DNA of 5,316 nucleotides from Planctomycetota bacterium (lineage in GTDB: Bacteria > Planctomycetota > Phycisphaerae > Sedimentisphaerales > Anaerohalosphaeraceae), in contig QNBU01000090.1 in the NCBI GenBank assembly GCA_003644215.1, positions 1 to 5,316 of the forward strand, given 5' to 3'. The notes below the pieces were generated by a model, which had not been told where the DNA came from, did no database searches, and worked only from the letters and a program-made list of their open reading frames with translations. A program made the translations under genes and the position numbers. Below are positions 4,658-5,316 of this stretch, in pieces (within the stretch, counting starts at the first letter, position 1; the number at the start of each line of letters is the position of its first letter).

Positions 4658-5316
4658 CTAAAACTGCGTTATTTTACGGAGCCGATCAAATCGCTCGTCG
4701 ATCATCTCGCGTGTGGCTGTCTTAATTCCGTGGATTGAAAAATCGCCGATTGTAAATGACGCCATGACTGTCCCATAGACCATTGCATTGCGAAGCGATA
4801 TAACATCAACAGTCCCCGATTGCGACAAGTGTCCCATCATCCCGCCAGCAAAGGAATCGCCAGCGCCGGTTGGGTCGATGACCACTGCGGTTGGATAGGC
4901 AGGCAACAGGAAAATGTTGCCTGCGGCATCATACAGCATCGATCCGTGTTCACCTTTTTTAATAACAACAAATCGCGGTCCCATGTCCAGAATACTTTTT
5001 GCGGCCGAGACCAGATTGTGTTGGCCAGTCAGCAGTTTGGCCTCACCGTCATTTAGAATCAACAGATCAATTCGCTGTAAAAGCTGCTTTAAGTCCTCAC
5101 TGGCTGTTTCGATCCAGAGATTCATCGTGTCCGCAGCGACAAAGGAGCGGTGTGCCAATGGGTCCAATAATTTCATCTGCAGTGAGGGGGCGGTATTGGC
5201 TAAAAAAACGAATTCGCAGTTGCGAAAACTTTCCGGCACCGCTGGCGGTTGTTCGGCCAGCACATTGAGATCCACTGCATCGGTGCGGGCCTTGTTCATA
5301 TCGCCCTCGTAAGTCC
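4658..5316 (-). CDS. PfkB-family carbohydrate/nucleoside kinase, N-terminus cut by window edge
   Basis: This is the C-terminal two thirds of a ribokinase/PfkB-fold kinase, which transfers the ATP gamma-phosphate to a hydroxymethyl group of a sugar or nucleoside. Counting from the Met encoded at 5297-5299, the visible motifs are LNDGEAKLL (82-90, the NxxE-type motif that supports magnesium and phosphate binding), KKGEHGS (114-120), and the PfkB signature DPTGAGDSFAGG (142-153), in which D148 is the expected catalytic base. That Met gives only 213 residues against the usual 300 or so, and the frame stays open to the window edge. The sequence around it (YEGDMN) looks like an internal strand of related kinases, so I treat the gene as 5'-truncated despite a GAGG five bases before the ATG. 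The substrate cannot be told because the N-terminal sugar-binding part is missing. It is 10 nt upstream of thpR, probably in one operon. Confidence 0.9.
   Translation of the reverse strand, partial: TYEGDMNKARTDAVDLNVLAEQPPAVPESFRNCEFVFLANTAPSLQMKLLDPLAHRSFVAADTMNLWIETASEDLKQLLQRIDLLILNDGEAKLLTGQHNLVSAAKSILDMGPRFVVIKKGEHGSMLYDAAGNIFLLPAYPTAVVIDPTGAGDSFAGGMMGHLSQSGTVDVISLRNAMVYGTVMASFTIGDFSIHGIKTATREMIDERFDRLRKITQF

Noticed and set aside
5297..5299. ATG preceded by GAGGG as the true start of the kinase
   Set aside because: It would leave out the N-terminal third of the PfkB fold; the frame is open upstream and the surrounding residues look like an internal strand of this family.

Overview
All genes in this window lie on the minus strand. 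From right to left, in transcription order, they are: the 3' part of a PfkB-family sugar/nucleoside kinase (cut by the right edge), thpR (RNA 2',3'-cyclic phosphodiesterase), a 613-bp non-coding gap, recA, a 93-codon single-pass membrane protein of unknown function, and alaS (alanyl-tRNA synthetase, cut by the left edge). The window is almost all ordinary housekeeping DNA. I see no mobile element, CRISPR array, rRNA or tRNA.

Organism: a bacterium with roughly balanced G+C by eye. RecA, AlaRS (WPV-type N-terminus, Cys/His-rich insert in the aminoacylation domain, GNWSF motif) and the kinase look to me most like Planctomycetota, perhaps Phycisphaerae/Sedimentisphaerales. This rests on remembered family resemblance and not on a search, so I hold it only moderately.

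Layout: the kinase and thpR are 10 nt apart and probably form one operon. About 85 nt after the thpR stop is a GC-rich hairpin with a downstream T6 run, read on the minus strand, which probably ends that transcript. Next comes an AT-rich stretch upstream of recA. It holds a 35-bp imperfect direct repeat in two copies with start points exactly 95 bp apart, a perfect 16-bp palindrome and a chain of TTTC/GAAA inverted half-sites. This is the best candidate for a recA control region, since no E. coli-type or Gram-positive-type SOS box is present. recA, the 93-aa gene and alaS follow with gaps of 24 and 21 nt and no terminator, so they are probably co-transcribed.

Working together: recA (recombination and SOS co-protease) shares a transcript with alaS. 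This recalls the recA-recX-alaS order of gammaproteobacteria, except that the recX position holds an unrelated small membrane protein. thpR next to recA recalls the cinA-ligT(thpR)-recA cluster of Deinococcus, here with a PfkB kinase in place of cinA and a large regulatory gap before recA. The points most worth a second look are the repeat/palindrome array upstream of recA and the membrane protein in the recX slot.
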